Source: Flavobacterium piscisymbiosum (lineage in GTDB: Bacteria > Bacteroidota > Bacteroidia > Flavobacteriales > Flavobacteriaceae). Taken from it: a stretch of 64,000 nt of DNA. Position numbers and translations under genes: made by a program. This document shows, one piece after another, positions 7,489-18,400 of this stretch (its first letter is position 1; each line of letters opens with the position of its first letter). Below the pieces are notes generated by a model that was given only the letters and a program-made list of their open reading frames with translations, ran no database searches and had not been told where the DNA came from. The stretch is taken from contig NZ_JAJJMM010000001.1 in the NCBI RefSeq assembly GCF_020905295.1, forward strand, positions 2,356,001-2,420,000. Direction: 5' to 3'.

Positions 7489-10233
7489 ATGAAATCACAA
7501 GACGTACGTAAACAATTTCTAGACTTTTTTAAAAGCAACGGACACTTAATCGTTCCTTCTGCTCCAATCGTTCTTAAGGACGATCCAACTCTTATGTTCA
7601 ATAACTCGGGAATGGCCCAGTTTAAAGAATATTTTTTAGGAAACGGAACACCAAAAAGTAAAAGAATAGCCGATACGCAAAAATGTCTTCGTGTTTCAGG
7701 AAAACATAACGATCTTGAAGATGTAGGTTTTGATACCTATCACCATACCATGTTCGAAATGTTGGGTAACTGGTCTTTTGGAGATTATTTCAAAAAAGAG
7801 GCAATCAACTGGGCATGGCAATTATTGACAGAAGTATATAAAATTCCAAAAGAGAATCTTTATGTTTCTGTTTTTGAAGGAAGTAAAGAAGACAATGTTC
7901 CGTTTGATCAGGAAGCATGGGATATCTGGAAAACTTTAATCGATGAAGACCGAATTATTCTTGGAAACAAAAAAGATAATTTCTGGGAAATGGGCGATCA
8001 GGGACCATGCGGACCTTGTTCTGAAATTCACGTTGATTTACGTCCGGAAGCTGAAAAAGCTTTGGTTTCAGGAAAAAGTCTCGTAAATAATGATCACCCG
8101 CAAGTGGTAGAAATCTGGAATAATGTATTCATGGAATTCAACCGTAAAGCTGATGGTTCTCTTGAAAAACTTCCTGCACAACACGTAGATACCGGAATGG
8201 GATTTGAGCGTTTGTGTATGGCATTGCAAGGAAAAACATCCAATTATGATACTGATGTTTTTACGCCGCTTATCGAGAAAGTAGAACAAATTACAGGTTT
8301 AAAATATACACCAAATGATGTCGCTCTGAGCGGAGTCGAAGAGTCAGAAGAACAAAATAAAACCAACATTGCGATTCGTGTAGTAGTAGATCACGTTCGT
8401 GCGGTTGCTTTTGCAATTGCCGACGGACAAGTTCCGTCAAGTGGTGGTGCGGGGTATGTTATTCGTAGAATCTTGAGGAGAGCAGTTTATTATGGATATA
8501 AATTCTTAAATGCTAAAGAACCATTTGTTAATAAATTGGTTGAGGTTTTGGCAAATCAAATGGGGGATTTTTTTCCAGAAATTATAAAACAGAAAGATTT
8601 TGTTATTAATGTTATTCGTCAAGAAGAAACAATGTTTTTCCTTACCATAGAGAATGGTATAAAATATTTCGATCTATATTCACAATTAGTAAATGAGGGT
8701 GATAGTGGGAAATTTAAAAGGTTAGCAGGTATTGAATTATCTAATTCAGATAAGGAGCAAGGTGTTTTTCCAGGTTTTTTTGCGTTCGAACTTAAAGATA
8801 CCTATGGATTTCCATTAGATTTAACTGTCTTAATGGCAAAGAATAATGGTTTAACCGTTAATGTTGATGAATATGATCGATTGATGGAAGAACAAAAAGC
8901 GCGTTCTCGTGCAGCTTCTGAAGTTTCGGCTGATGATTGGGTTAAAATAATGGATTACGGAGTCAATGGAGTTTCAACAGAATTTGTAGGTTATGATAAA
9001 ACTGAAGAAAAGCCTGTTTCTATTCTTCAATATCGAAAAATTGATTCAAAAAAAGATGGAGTTTTATATCAATTAGTTTTAGACAAAACACCTTTTTATC
9101 CAGAAGGTGGTGGGCAAGTTGGAGATAAAGGAATATTAGACTTTGGTTCATTCGAAAGTGAAAACAATGATATTATAGAAATATTAGATACAAAAAAGGA
9201 AAATAATTTAATAATTCATATTACAAAATCGTTACCAAAGAATCCTTTAAACTTAGGTACTGCCAAAGTTAATACCGATTTAAGAAGTTCAACTTCTAAA
9301 AATCACTCGGCTACGCATTTAATGCATTTGGCTTTGAGAAACCTTTTGGGAACTCACGTAGAGCAAAAAGGTTCATTAGTGAATCCAAACTATTTACGTT
9401 TTGACTTTTCTCATTTTTCTAAAGTTTCTGATGAAGAATTACGTCAGGTTGAAGCAAGTGTAAATGCGCAAATTGAAGCACAATTGCAATTAACAGAACA
9501 CAGAAATATTCCAATAAAAGAAGCATTAGATAAAGGTGCAATGGCTTTATTTGGAGAGAAATACGGAGATAATGTTCGTATGATTGAATTTGGTGATAGT
9601 AAAGAACTTTGCGGTGGAATTCACGTGAAAAACACAGCAGAAATCTGGCATTTCAAAATCATTTCTGAAGGTGCAGTAGCGGCTGGAATTCGTCGTATTG
9701 AAGCGATTACAGGTGATGCAGTAAAAGACTTCTATCAAAATCAGGAGAATACTTTAGCTGAAATAAAAGAGACCTTAAAAAATCCACAGGATATTTTAAA
9801 ATCAGTGGCTTCTTTACAGGATGATAATGCGAAACTGAAAAAACAAGTAGAGCAATTACTAAAAGAAAAAGTAGGTGCTTTAAAATCTGAATTAGAGAAA
9901 GATTTCCAAGAAGTAAACGGAGTAAATTTCCTTGCAAAACAAGTAGATTTAAGCATGGCTTCTACGAAAGACCTAGCTTCCGCTTTAGGAAGTTCAAAAG
10001 AAAATTCATTTGTATTTTTAGCTTCTGTAGAAGATGGTTTGCCAAATATTCACTGTTATATCGCTAAAGAATTGGTTGCGTCAAAAAGCTTAAATGCAAA
10101 TGCAGTGATCAAAGAATTAGGAAAATATATTGAAGGAAATGGAGGAGGACAGCCTTTCTTCGCATCTGGAAAAGGTAAAAATGCTGCTGGAGTTAAGGAA
10201 GCTTTAGCTCACGCAATTGATTTTGTGAAATAA
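7489..10233 (+). CDS. alaS: Alanine--tRNA ligase
   Basis: 914 residues. Class II catalytic domain at the N-terminus ([51 protein letters not shown]), then the helical tRNA domain, the editing domain (NHSATHLMH, His606 and His610; CGGIH, Cys708 and His712), a coiled coil and the C-terminal DHHA1-like domain with a Gly-rich end. It is some 35-40 residues longer than I expect for this family in Flavobacteria. The excess comes from a [12 protein letters not shown] insertion at about 277-288 encoded by a repeat fragment, and from a divergent stretch at about 385-440. All active-site motifs are intact, so it should be functional. Confidence 0.97.
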   Translation: MKSQDVRKQFLDFFKSNGHLIVPSAPIVLKDDPTLMFNNSGMAQFKEYFLGNGTPKSKRIADTQKCLRVSGKHNDLEDVGFDTYHHTMFEMLGNWSFGDYFKKEAINWAWQLLTEVYKIPKENLYVSVFEGSKEDNVPFDQEAWDIWKTLIDEDRIILGNKKDNFWEMGDQGPCGPCSEIHVDLRPEAEKALVSGKSLVNNDHPQVVEIWNNVFMEFNRKADGSLEKLPAQHVDTGMGFERLCMALQGKTSNYDTDVFTPLIEKVEQITGLKYTPNDVALSGVEESEEQNKTNIAIRVVVDHVRAVAFAIADGQVPSSGGAGYVIRRILRRAVYYGYKFLNAKEPFVNKLVEVLANQMGDFFPEIIKQKDFVINVIRQEETMFFLTIENGIKYFDLYSQLVNEGDSGKFKRLAGIELSNSDKEQGVFPGFFAFELKDTYGFPLDLTVLMAKNNGLTVNVDEYDRLMEEQKARSRAASEVSADDWVKIMDYGVNGVSTEFVGYDKTEEKPVSILQYRKIDSKKDGVLYQLVLDKTPFYPEGGGQVGDKGILDFGSFESENNDIIEILDTKKENNLIIHITKSLPKNPLNLGTAKVNTDLRSSTSKNHSATHLMHLALRNLLGTHVEQKGSLVNPNYLRFDFSHFSKVSDEELRQVEASVNAQIEAQLQLTEHRNIPIKEALDKGAMALFGEKYGDNVRMIEFGDSKELCGGIHVKNTAEIWHFKIISEGAVAAGIRRIEAITGDAVKDFYQNQENTLAEIKETLKNPQDILKSVASLQDDNAKLKKQVEQLLKEKVGALKSELEKDFQEVNGVNFLAKQVDLSMASTKDLASALGSSKENSFVFLASVEDGLPNIHCYIAKELVASKSLNANAVIKELGKYIEGNGGGQPFFASGKGKNAAGVKEALAHAIDFVK
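8320..8346 (+). repeat. In-frame dispersed repeat fragment inside alaS
   Basis: The DNA CTCTGAGCGGAGTCGAAGAG is the core of a repeat found in intergenic space at 31882-31918 and 58187-58209 (CTGAGC...GAAGG type). Here it is translated as VALSGVEES, between the catalytic and tRNA-recognition parts, without breaking the frame. Confidence 0.6.
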
Positions 10234-10300
10234 GGTTTTTAAAGTTGCTAAGATTCTAAGGGACTAAGGTTCTAAGTTTTTTATAGTATTTAGAAAAAAT

Positions 10301-10334
10301 AAACCCGAAAGTTTTTTAAAAAACTTTCGGGTTT
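10301..10334. terminator. Bidirectional intrinsic terminator for alaS and the ABC exporter
   Basis: A perfect palindrome with arms AAACCCGAAAGTTTTTT and AAAAAACTTTCGGGTTT, 67 bp past the alaS stop codon. It should act on both strands between the convergent genes. Confidence 0.85.
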
Positions 10335-10368
10335 TGTGTTCATAGTATTATAATTTTTCTCATTTTTA

Positions 10369-10468
10369 TGTCATTTCGACGAAGGAGAAATCTCCGCAAG
10401 AAGCTCGACAAAGATTTGATTCTCGTTGCGGAGTTACTTGCGGAGATTTCTCCTTCGTCGAAATGACA
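10369..10468. repeat. Palindromic repeat element (copy 1)
   Basis: Perfect 32-bp arms (10369-10400 and 10437-10468) start TGTCATTTCGACGAAGGAGA and enclose 36 bp containing CTCGACAAAGATTTG. A diverged copy is at 46858-46955, with the same centre and imperfect arms. No coding capacity and no obvious target-site duplication; it resembles a REP/MITE-type element. Confidence 0.8.
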
Positions 10469-10547
10469 AATAGTACGTTTAACGAACTATTTTAAAAAAA
10501 AAAAAACTTAGTGCCTTAGAGCCTTAGCATCTCAGCAACTTAAAAAA

Positions 10548-12293
10548 TTACTTCCTTTCTCCAATTTGCTGACGCCACATAGCGTAATACAACCCTTTCT
10601 CCACAATCAAATCCTCATGTTTACCGGATTCAATAATTTTACCTTGTTCAAGAACAAATATTTTATCAGCATGCATTACAGTAGATAATCTGTGGGCGAT
10701 TAAAACCGTGATTCTGTTTTGGTCGGATATATTTCTAATTGTAGCATTAATTTCTTCTTCGGTAATCGAATCTAAAGCAGATGTAGCTTCATCAAAAATC
10801 AATAAATTTGGATTTCTTAAGATAGCACGGGCAATAGACAAACGTTGTTTTTCACCACCGGAAACTTTAATTCCGCCTTCACCAATTGTAGTGTTTAGAC
10901 CATCTTCAGCACGTTGAAGGAGTTTTTCGCAGCTGGCACGCTTCAATGCATCGTACAAATCTTCATCGGTTGCATTTGGTCTTACGAACAATAAATTTTC
11001 ACGAATCGTTCCCGAGAATAATTGCGCGTCCTGCGTTACGAATCCTAATTGTTTTCTTAGATCGAGTAAATCAATTTCGGTCGAATCAATATCGTTGTAC
11101 AGTACCTGACCTTCGGCTGGCGTATATAGTCCCACTAATAATTTTACCAAAGTTGTTTTTCCGGATCCTGATGGGCCAACAAAAGCAACAGTTTCTCCTT
11201 GTTTGATGTCGAAATTAATATTTTCAACTGCTTTAAATTTGGCAGTTTTATGCTGAAAACTTACATTTTCGAAAAGCAAAGACTGAATCGCTCCAACATG
11301 TTTGGGACTTTTAGGACGGAATTCTTTTGGAGCACTTAATAAAGTTTTGAAGTTTTCCATTGATACTTTGGTTTCATTCAAAGCAATAATGAAATTCCCT
11401 AACTCTTGTAACGGTCCAAAGATGAAGAAAGTAAAGAAAACCATCGTTAATAGATCGCCTACAATAATTTTATTTCCAAACAAGAAATAATATAAAGTAA
11501 AAACAACACAAGTTCTTAAAAAGTGAACTGTTGTTCCCTGAATAAAACTCAAACTTCTGATAAAACGAATTTTCTCCAATTCAAGTTGAAGGATTTTAAA
11601 TGTATTTAAATTCAAACGTTTTTCTTCCTGATACGTTAATCCAAGACTTTTTACTAGTTCGATGTTTCTCAAACTCTCGGTTGTAGAACCTGCAAGTGCA
11701 TTCGTTTGGTTGACAATTTTTCGGGAAACAATTTTAATCTTTTTACCTAAATAAGAACTAATTAAAGCAATAATAGGAGCAGTAACCAAAAAGATAAGAG
11801 AAATGCGATAATCAATTCGGGCAACGTAAACAATAACAAAGATGAACCCGATAATGGTTTGAAAAATCAAAGAGATCGAAAGCGTAATTAATTTTTCAGA
11901 ATCAGATCTAACTTTCGTCAATTTGCTTAAAGTTTCACCGCTTCGCTGATCTTCAAATTCGGCATACGGCAAATCAAGAGATTTTTTGATACCATCAGTA
12001 TACATTTGTGCTCCGGTTCTTTGAATCACGACGTTGGTAAAGTAATCCTGAAAGTTTTTGGTGATTCTGGATATCATTGCAGCACCAAGCGAAAGTCCGA
12101 GCCAGAAGGATAAAGACTTTAAAAAACCAATTTCATTTCCTTCGTATTTATGCAAACCAACTCCGCAATCCTGCATTAATTTACCGGTAATAATAGAGTC
12201 TGATAAGCTGAAACAGATGTTTATAGAGGCCATAATCAAAGCAAAAAGCAAAAGCATTTTGTGCTTGATTATATAAGAATATAATAATTTCAT
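10548..12293 (-). CDS. ABC transporter, fused permease and ATPase (exporter type)
   Basis: 581 residues. The transmembrane domain occupies about 1-310 (six helices, starting LLYSYIIKHKMLLLFALIMA). The nucleotide-binding domain (about 335-575) has Walker A GPSGSGKT near 372, Q-loop FVTQDAQLF, signature VSGGEKQRLSIARA near 476, Walker B LLIFDEATSALDS and H-loop AHRLST, all intact. It is a half-transporter that should form homodimers, of the MsbA/lipid-multidrug exporter class. Substrate cannot be told from sequence. It stands alone, convergent with alaS. Confidence 0.93.
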   Translation of the reverse strand: MKLLYSYIIKHKMLLLFALIMASINICFSLSDSIITGKLMQDCGVGLHKYEGNEIGFLKSLSFWLGLSLGAAMISRITKNFQDYFTNVVIQRTGAQMYTDGIKKSLDLPYAEFEDQRSGETLSKLTKVRSDSEKLITLSISLIFQTIIGFIFVIVYVARIDYRISLIFLVTAPIIALISSYLGKKIKIVSRKIVNQTNALAGSTTESLRNIELVKSLGLTYQEEKRLNLNTFKILQLELEKIRFIRSLSFIQGTTVHFLRTCVVFTLYYFLFGNKIIVGDLLTMVFFTFFIFGPLQELGNFIIALNETKVSMENFKTLLSAPKEFRPKSPKHVGAIQSLLFENVSFQHKTAKFKAVENINFDIKQGETVAFVGPSGSGKTTLVKLLVGLYTPAEGQVLYNDIDSTEIDLLDLRKQLGFVTQDAQLFSGTIRENLLFVRPNATDEDLYDALKRASCEKLLQRAEDGLNTTIGEGGIKVSGGEKQRLSIARAILRNPNLLIFDEATSALDSITEEEINATIRNISDQNRITVLIAHRLSTVMHADKIFVLEQGKIIESGKHEDLIVEKGLYYAMWRQQIGERK

Positions 12294-12504
12294 ATAGAGA
12301 GAATGTTAAAAAAACAGAAGATGCAAAAGTAGTGAATAGTTTGAGTTTGTGAAGTTGATTTATGTTATTAAAAATGTTAATTTTATTAGTTACCTGATTT
12401 ATGTATTAAATGTGCCTTATACTATTAGTAATGAAACTTATACAGATAGTTGTTCTTTTTTTTAATGTTTCTTTTTGTTTAATAATCAATTAAATAAAAA
12501 CATT

Positions 12505-13329
12505 ATGAAAAAGAAATTATTTTACTTTTTAGCCACTTCTTTGTTAGTACTTACATCTTGCTCTAATGATGATAATAACGAGCCAGTTGTGCCCGTTAGT
12601 ATGATAACTCCAAAAAGCATAACCTATCAGGGAGAAAATGGGGAAAATATCGATGTTAATACGTTAATATATAACGGGAATAAAATTGTGAGCGCTTCAT
12701 GTCTTGCTTATGGGCGCATTATGAAAACAGTTTTTACTTATACGGGTAACTTAATTACTAAGACAGAAGGTTTTACAGATGATCAATTATTTAGTACTAT
12801 TTTGTATACTTATGATAATGGAAAACTAAAAGAAGAAAGTTATTTTTTACCTACACAATTAGAAGGCATTTATTATAAAAAAGTATACACCCACAATAGT
12901 GATAATACAATTTCTTATAAAATATACCGTCATGAAAATCTTGGTGAGCCGGAAGATGGTACACATACTTTAACTTTTATAAACGGTAATTTAGTGAAGA
13001 GCAAAACAGAATATTCTGACTTGAATCCTTATTATAAATATGTCTATGAATATAAGTATGATAATAAAAACAATCCGCTAAAGAATATTTTAGGATTAGA
13101 TCTTATTTTATTAGAAGGAGGAATATTTAGCGGACATGATATGTCTAATGGAGATTTTGGAATTAATGATTTTGGACTTAATAATATTTCCGAAAAAATT
13201 ACAACCGTAACTTCCGAAGTGGGTGTAGAAACTTATGTTGAAAAACTAACTTATGAGTACGATGAAAATGGATATCCAACAAAAAAGAGATCAGATGAAT
13301 TTACAGATGTAATTGGTTATAGTTATTAA
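12505..13329 (+). CDS. Lipoprotein of unknown function, paralogue of the next gene
   Basis: 274 residues from the ATG at 12505, which places a lipoprotein signal (MKKKLFYFLATSLLVLTSC) at the extreme N-terminus; a TTG 30 bp upstream is in frame but less likely. The mature part has repeated short strands of the form YTYDNGKL, KKVYTHNSDNTISY, YEYKYDNKNNPLKNILG and YEYDENGYPTKK, resembling YD/RHS-like repeats. The next gene encodes a shorter relative with the same order of motifs, so the pair is a tandem duplication. Presumably anchored to the outer membrane. Function unknown. Confidence 0.85.
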   Translation: MKKKLFYFLATSLLVLTSCSNDDNNEPVVPVSMITPKSITYQGENGENIDVNTLIYNGNKIVSASCLAYGRIMKTVFTYTGNLITKTEGFTDDQLFSTILYTYDNGKLKEESYFLPTQLEGIYYKKVYTHNSDNTISYKIYRHENLGEPEDGTHTLTFINGNLVKSKTEYSDLNPYYKYVYEYKYDNKNNPLKNILGLDLILLEGGIFSGHDMSNGDFGINDFGLNNISEKITTVTSEVGVETYVEKLTYEYDENGYPTKKRSDEFTDVIGYSY

Positions 13330-13413
13330 GAATATTTTTTTTTTGCTGAAATTATCGAAATCATTACGTGCTTTTAATGTGGAATCCCGTAAGGTTTTGA
13401 TTGAATGTTATAG

Positions 13414-13421
13414 TATGTTTG
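13414..13421 (+). promoter_or_regulatory. Promoter -7 box for the second lipoprotein gene
   Basis: TATGTTTG matches the Bacteroidota TAnnTTTG consensus, 28 bp before the start codon. No good -33 TTTG at the usual spacing. Confidence 0.5.
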
Positions 13422-13448
13422 CAGCGTTAATAAATTAACTAATCAAAA

Positions 13449-14213
13449 ATGAAAAAACAATTATGCCTTTTTGTAGTAGCTGCTTTAACGCTGGCTTCTT
13501 GTTCTAGTGATTCCGAAAACGGATCAGATACCATTCTGCCTACAATAGTTAGTTATAAATATTCTGATTCTCCGGGTGACAATGATCTTTCAACAATAAC
13601 GTATAACGGAAATAAGATAGTAACTGCTGGTTATACAGCAAATGATAAAGAAGTGTACACTTATACTGGAGATGTTATCTCTAAAATTGAAGATTTTGCA
13701 GAAGAAGGGAATATTAGTTCTATAAATGAACTTACGTATGAAAGTGGAAAATTAAAAACAGATGTATTAACTGAAATTGCGAGCGATAGAACCTATATTT
13801 CTAAAAGAGTATACACTTATAACACAAATGGAACAATATCTTTTGTGAATTATTCTGTTGACCCGACGACAAAAGTAGAAACAAAAAGCTCAGAAGGTGT
13901 TTTAATTTATACAAATGGAAACCTAACGAAGAAAACAGAGGTTTTCGATTCATATTCGTATACTAAAACATATGAATATGATGCTAAAAATAATCCTTTT
14001 AAAAATATATTAGGATTTAATTTACTTATTGATCATGAAACTAGCGCTAGTTTAAATAATGTAACAAAACTAACAACTGTTTACACACGGGGAGAGGAAA
14101 TTACAACTAATATTTTTAATAGTGTTTACGAATACGATGCAAAAGGATATCCTACAAAGCAAACTCAAACAGATGATTCTGATAGTGATGAAATAACAGA
14201 ATATACATACTAG
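13449..14213 (+). CDS. Lipoprotein of unknown function, paralogue of the preceding gene
   Basis: 254 residues with lipoprotein signal MKKQLCLFVVAALTLASC (Cys18). It shares with the upstream paralogue the motifs TITYNGNKIV, YTYTGDVISKIE, KRVYTYNTNGTISF, YEYDAKNNPFKNILGFNLL and YEYDAKGYPTK. A separate promoter-like box lies between the two genes, and a terminator follows this one. Function unknown; surface-exposed or periplasmic lipoprotein is inferred from the signal only. Confidence 0.87.
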   Translation: MKKQLCLFVVAALTLASCSSDSENGSDTILPTIVSYKYSDSPGDNDLSTITYNGNKIVTAGYTANDKEVYTYTGDVISKIEDFAEEGNISSINELTYESGKLKTDVLTEIASDRTYISKRVYTYNTNGTISFVNYSVDPTTKVETKSSEGVLIYTNGNLTKKTEVFDSYSYTKTYEYDAKNNPFKNILGFNLLIDHETSASLNNVTKLTTVYTRGEEITTNIFNSVYEYDAKGYPTKQTQTDDSDSDEITEYTY

Positions 14214-14237
14214 CCTTTGAATATTTAAAGATTGAAT

Positions 14238-14268
14238 AAAAACCAAATACTTCTGTATTTGGTTTTTT
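14238..14268 (+). terminator. Intrinsic terminator after the lipoprotein pair
   Basis: Arms AAAAACCAAATAC and GTATTTGGTTTTT around a 4-nt loop, followed by T residues. Confidence 0.85.
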
Positions 14269-14310
14269 TATTCGTGAAAATTGGTGAAATTCGTGTTTAA
14301 ATAAAAAGCC

Positions 14311-15270
14311 ATGCAATTCAGAACCCAAATACCAATTTCTAAAACCAATAATCCAATCGATTATAATTCGAAAGTGATCTCTCTTGGTTCCTGTTTTGCA
14401 GAAAATATGGCGGAGAAATTCGATTACTTTAAATTTCAAAACTCAACAAATCCGTTTGGGATTATTTTTAATCCAGTGTCGATCGAAAAAATAATTCAAA
14501 GAATAGTTAAGGAAGAATTTTATACAGAGAAAGATGTCTTCTTTTATAACGAGCGCTGGCATAGTTACGAAGTTCATTCTGATTTAAGTAATTCAGACCG
14601 ACAAGAATTGCTGGAAACGTTGAATAAAGCTATTTCAGAAACCTATAAACACTTAAAAGAAGCCACGCACATTATCATTACGTACGGAACTTCCTGGATT
14701 TATAGAAATATAGAAAGTGATGAAATCGTCGCCAATTGCCATAAAGTGCCGCAAAAGCAATTCTCAAAAGAATTATTGCCTGTTGAAGTAATTCAAAAAA
14801 GTATCCAGAATACAATAGATTTAATTCAGGTTTTAAACCCAAACATAAACTTCATTTTTACCGTTTCGCCTGTACGACATATCAAAGATGGTTTTGCAGA
14901 AAATCAATTAAGTAAATCACATTTGTTTGCGGGTCTTCATGAGGTTTTAAAAACTCATAACTCACAACTCATAACTCATAATTATTTCCCTTCTTACGAA
15001 ATCATGATGGATGAACTTCGCGATTATCGTTTTTATACCGAGGATATGTTGCATCCTAATCAGGTAGCAATCGATTATATCTGGCATAAATTCAGTGAAA
15101 ACTATATTTCAGAAGAGAGTATTTCGACCATGCAGGAAGTTTCAGAAATACAAAAAAGTCTCCGACACAGAAGCTTCAATCCGGATTCCGAACAACATCA
15201 GAAATTCTTAACTAAACTTCAACAGAAGATAAGCAGTATTCAGGAAAAATGGAAGCACATTAAGTTTTAA
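14311..15270 (+). CDS. GSCFA domain protein
   Basis: 319 residues. The family signature is at residues 26-30 in KVISLGSCFAENMAEKF, and a C-terminal DMLHPNQVAIDYIW block supplies a DxxH motif as in SGNH-type hydrolases. GSCFA proteins are common in Bacteroidota, possibly acting on polysaccharide or lipid substrates; activity is not established. There is no signal peptide, so a cytoplasmic location is likely. It is monocistronic, with a repeat-derived segment (14272-14300, ATTCGTGAAAATTGGTGAAA type) just before its start. Confidence 0.9.
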   Translation: MQFRTQIPISKTNNPIDYNSKVISLGSCFAENMAEKFDYFKFQNSTNPFGIIFNPVSIEKIIQRIVKEEFYTEKDVFFYNERWHSYEVHSDLSNSDRQELLETLNKAISETYKHLKEATHIIITYGTSWIYRNIESDEIVANCHKVPQKQFSKELLPVEVIQKSIQNTIDLIQVLNPNINFIFTVSPVRHIKDGFAENQLSKSHLFAGLHEVLKTHNSQLITHNYFPSYEIMMDELRDYRFYTEDMLHPNQVAIDYIWHKFSENYISEESISTMQEVSEIQKSLRHRSFNPDSEQHQKFLTKLQQKISSIQEKWKHIKF

Positions 15271-15464
15271 AGTTAACTTTTCTTTGTGTCTTAGCGCCTT
15301 CGTGGGATATTCAAAAGTAAGAAAATAATTATTTGTGAGTAAAATTCTAGAATAATTGAGCGTAATTATGTAAATTGTTAAAGTTTAAAATTCTCAATTT
15401 TGTAAACTGTATAAATACAGCTTTATAATAACGCAACTTTAATCTAATCGTGTTTTATTGACGT

Positions 15465-18400
15465 ATGAATAAGAAACCCATTCATTTTCTTAAAAAAACA
15501 CTACGTATACTTCTTTGGTGCGTGGTTTCTATCATTGCACTTTTATTACTTTTAATTGTTTTAATTCAGGTTCCGTCTATTCAAAATTATGCGAAGGACA
15601 AAGCGATTACCTATCTTCATAATAAGATTAAAACCAAAGTTTCATTAGATCATATTTCGATTAAATTCCCGAAAGATATAGTTTTGGAAGGTTTTTATTT
15701 TGAAGACCAAAAAAAAGATACTTTACTGGCTGGTAAACGTTTAGAGGTTGATGTCGATTTGTTTAAACTGGTAAGCAGCGAATTAGAAATCAATTCGGTT
15801 TCACTTGAAAATGTGAATGCGAATATTTCGAGAAATAAAGACGGCGTTTTCAATTTCGATTACATCATAAAAGCTTTCGAATCAAAAGAGCCAAAAGTGG
15901 AAGATCCTGATGCGAAACCATTCAAGATATCAGTTGTAAAAGTGAATTTGGATAATGTGAAATTCAGTTTTAAAGATGATTTTTCGAAGAATGATGTCAA
16001 GGTGAATCTAACACATTTCGATACCAAATTCAAGGAATTCGATTTGGATAAAATGAATTTTGATATTCCGAACATTAAATTAGACGGATTAAAATTGGTT
16101 TTAGATCAGGATGCAGTAGAAAAAATTGCCGAAGTTTCGGTAGAAACCGTTGACACTATTTCGAAAAGAAAAGATTTCAATCTAAAATTAGGCAAAATCA
16201 GTTTGTCTAAAATTGACATTGCTTATGATAATAAAGATTCAAAATTAGATTCAGGAATAAAACTCGGTAATCTTGATTTATCGGTAAACAAAATCGATCT
16301 GAACAATCAGTTGTTGGATTTCGATACTTTCGAACTAAAAAATCTAAAAGGAAACCTGAGATTAGGTACAAAAGACAAACAAATAAAAACACCCAATTTA
16401 GATTCAACTGCCATTAAACAAGCAGGCTGGAAAGTAAAACTGAATGATATCGATATACAGGATGTTGCTTTCAAATTTGATGATATGCAATCGAAACCCG
16501 TTTTAAAAGGAATTGATTACAGTCATTTAGATTTGGATCAACTGAATTTTAAAGCAGAAAAATTATACTACGGAAACGATACTATTTCAGGAAATATAAA
16601 AGCTTTAACCGCAAACGATAAAAGCGGATTACAGATTCAATCTTTAAAAACCAATTTCTTTTACGGACCTAAAAATGCGTATCTGAATGATTTGTATTTA
16701 AAAACGCCTCAAACTTTATTGCAAAACAAAGTTAAAGTAGCCTATTCTTCGATTGCAACGATTTCTAAAGATTTAGGAAATCTTTCTCTGGATGCGAATT
16801 TAAATCAGTCGAAAATTGGGTTCAAAGATATTTTGCTTTTCGTTCCGGATTTACAAAAAACAAATCCGTTTAAAAGTAATCCAAATGCAATTTTGTATTT
16901 GAATACACGCCTGAGCGGAAAAATAAAAGACCTTGATATTCCGCAATTCGAAATGAGCGGAATAGGAACGACAAAGGTTTCCCTTTCGGGGAAAATAAAA
17001 GGATTACCGGATGCTCAAAAAGCGTATTACGATCTGGATATTAAGAAAGTTTCAAGTACTTCTAAAGATATATATTCGTTTGTGCCAACAGGAACAATCC
17101 CTAAAAATATTCAGTTGCCTTCTCAATTAAATTTGCAGGGAAAATTTAAAGGATCTGTTCAAAATTTCAAAACCAATCTGGCTTTAAACAGTAGTTTCGG
17201 AAATGCAAAAGTGGATGGTTTATTTGATCAGCGTGTTAAGAAAAAAGAGAAATACGATGCGACGGTTTATCTGTTAGATTTTGATTTAGGGCGATTGATC
17301 AAAAACGATTCGATTGGGAAAATTACGCTTAAAGCGAAAGTAAAAGGAAATGGTTTAGACCCAAAAACAGCTCGTGCCCAATTTGACGGATTGGTTCAGA
17401 AAGCTGTTTTCAATAGATATACTTACAAAGATTTAGCATTAAAAGGAAATATCGCAAACGGTTCATTCGACGTAAAATCAGGAATGAAAGATCCAAATTT
17501 GAATTTTGACTTGGTTGCTAGCGGAAATACACAAGATAAATATCCATCAATAAAATTAAAATTAAACCTTGATATTGCCGATTTAGAAAAGTTGAATCTT
17601 CATGCCGGACCAATGAAATTGAGAGGTAATGTAGATGCGGATATTGCCAATAGTAATCCTGATTTTCTTAACGGAAAAGTGTTTCTGTCGAACGTTCAGG
17701 TTTTGCAATCTGCAGAACCAATTGTTCTGGATTCTGTTCGCGTAATTGCTTTTGCTGATAATAATCGAAATAATATTAAAATTTCTTCTCAGTTTTTAAA
17801 GGCTGAAGTTGATGGGAAATACAAACTGACAACACTTACGGCAGCGATAAAAAAATCATTATCGAAATATATCGATTTGAAAAATCCGAAAGTAAACGGA
17901 GAATCAGATGAACAACGTTTGGCCTTTACTTTAAAAATAGATAATGACCCGATACTTTTTAAACTAGTTCCCAAATTAACAGGTTTAGAACCTATCAATA
18001 TTACAGGAAAATACAATAACGTAACAGATTCATTAGAAGTAAAAGGTACAATCCCAAGAATTGTATATGCTGATAATACCATTTCTGACGGAAAAATAAA
18101 TATCGAGGCCAAAGAAAATGCTTTAGAATATATGGTTTCTGTAGCAACGATCGAAAGCGGATCTTTAAAAATTCCGTTTACTAGTTTATCAGGAAAAGTC
18201 GAGAATAATCTTTTGACTTATGCACTTGAAGTAAAAGATGTAAAAGACAAACAACAGTATTTTATTGCCGGAGAATTTAAAACGGAAGATTCTAAAAATA
18301 TCTTTAAAATCGATGCTGAAAACTTTATACTGAATTATGATAAATGGACTATTGATCCTGAAAATGTAATTGAGTTTGGAGGAAAAAGATTGTATATCAA

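Larger units (their letters stand above)
10242..10541. repeat. Outer arms of a nested palindrome between alaS and the ABC exporter
   Basis: The 41-bp arms 10242-10282 and 10501-10541 are inverted copies (AAGTTGCTAAGATTCTAAGG against the complement of the right arm), each an array of CTAAGNNN octamers. Enclosed are a perfect 34-bp terminator palindrome and a second, 100-bp palindromic element. The whole fills the 314-bp gap between two convergent genes. Confidence 0.75.
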
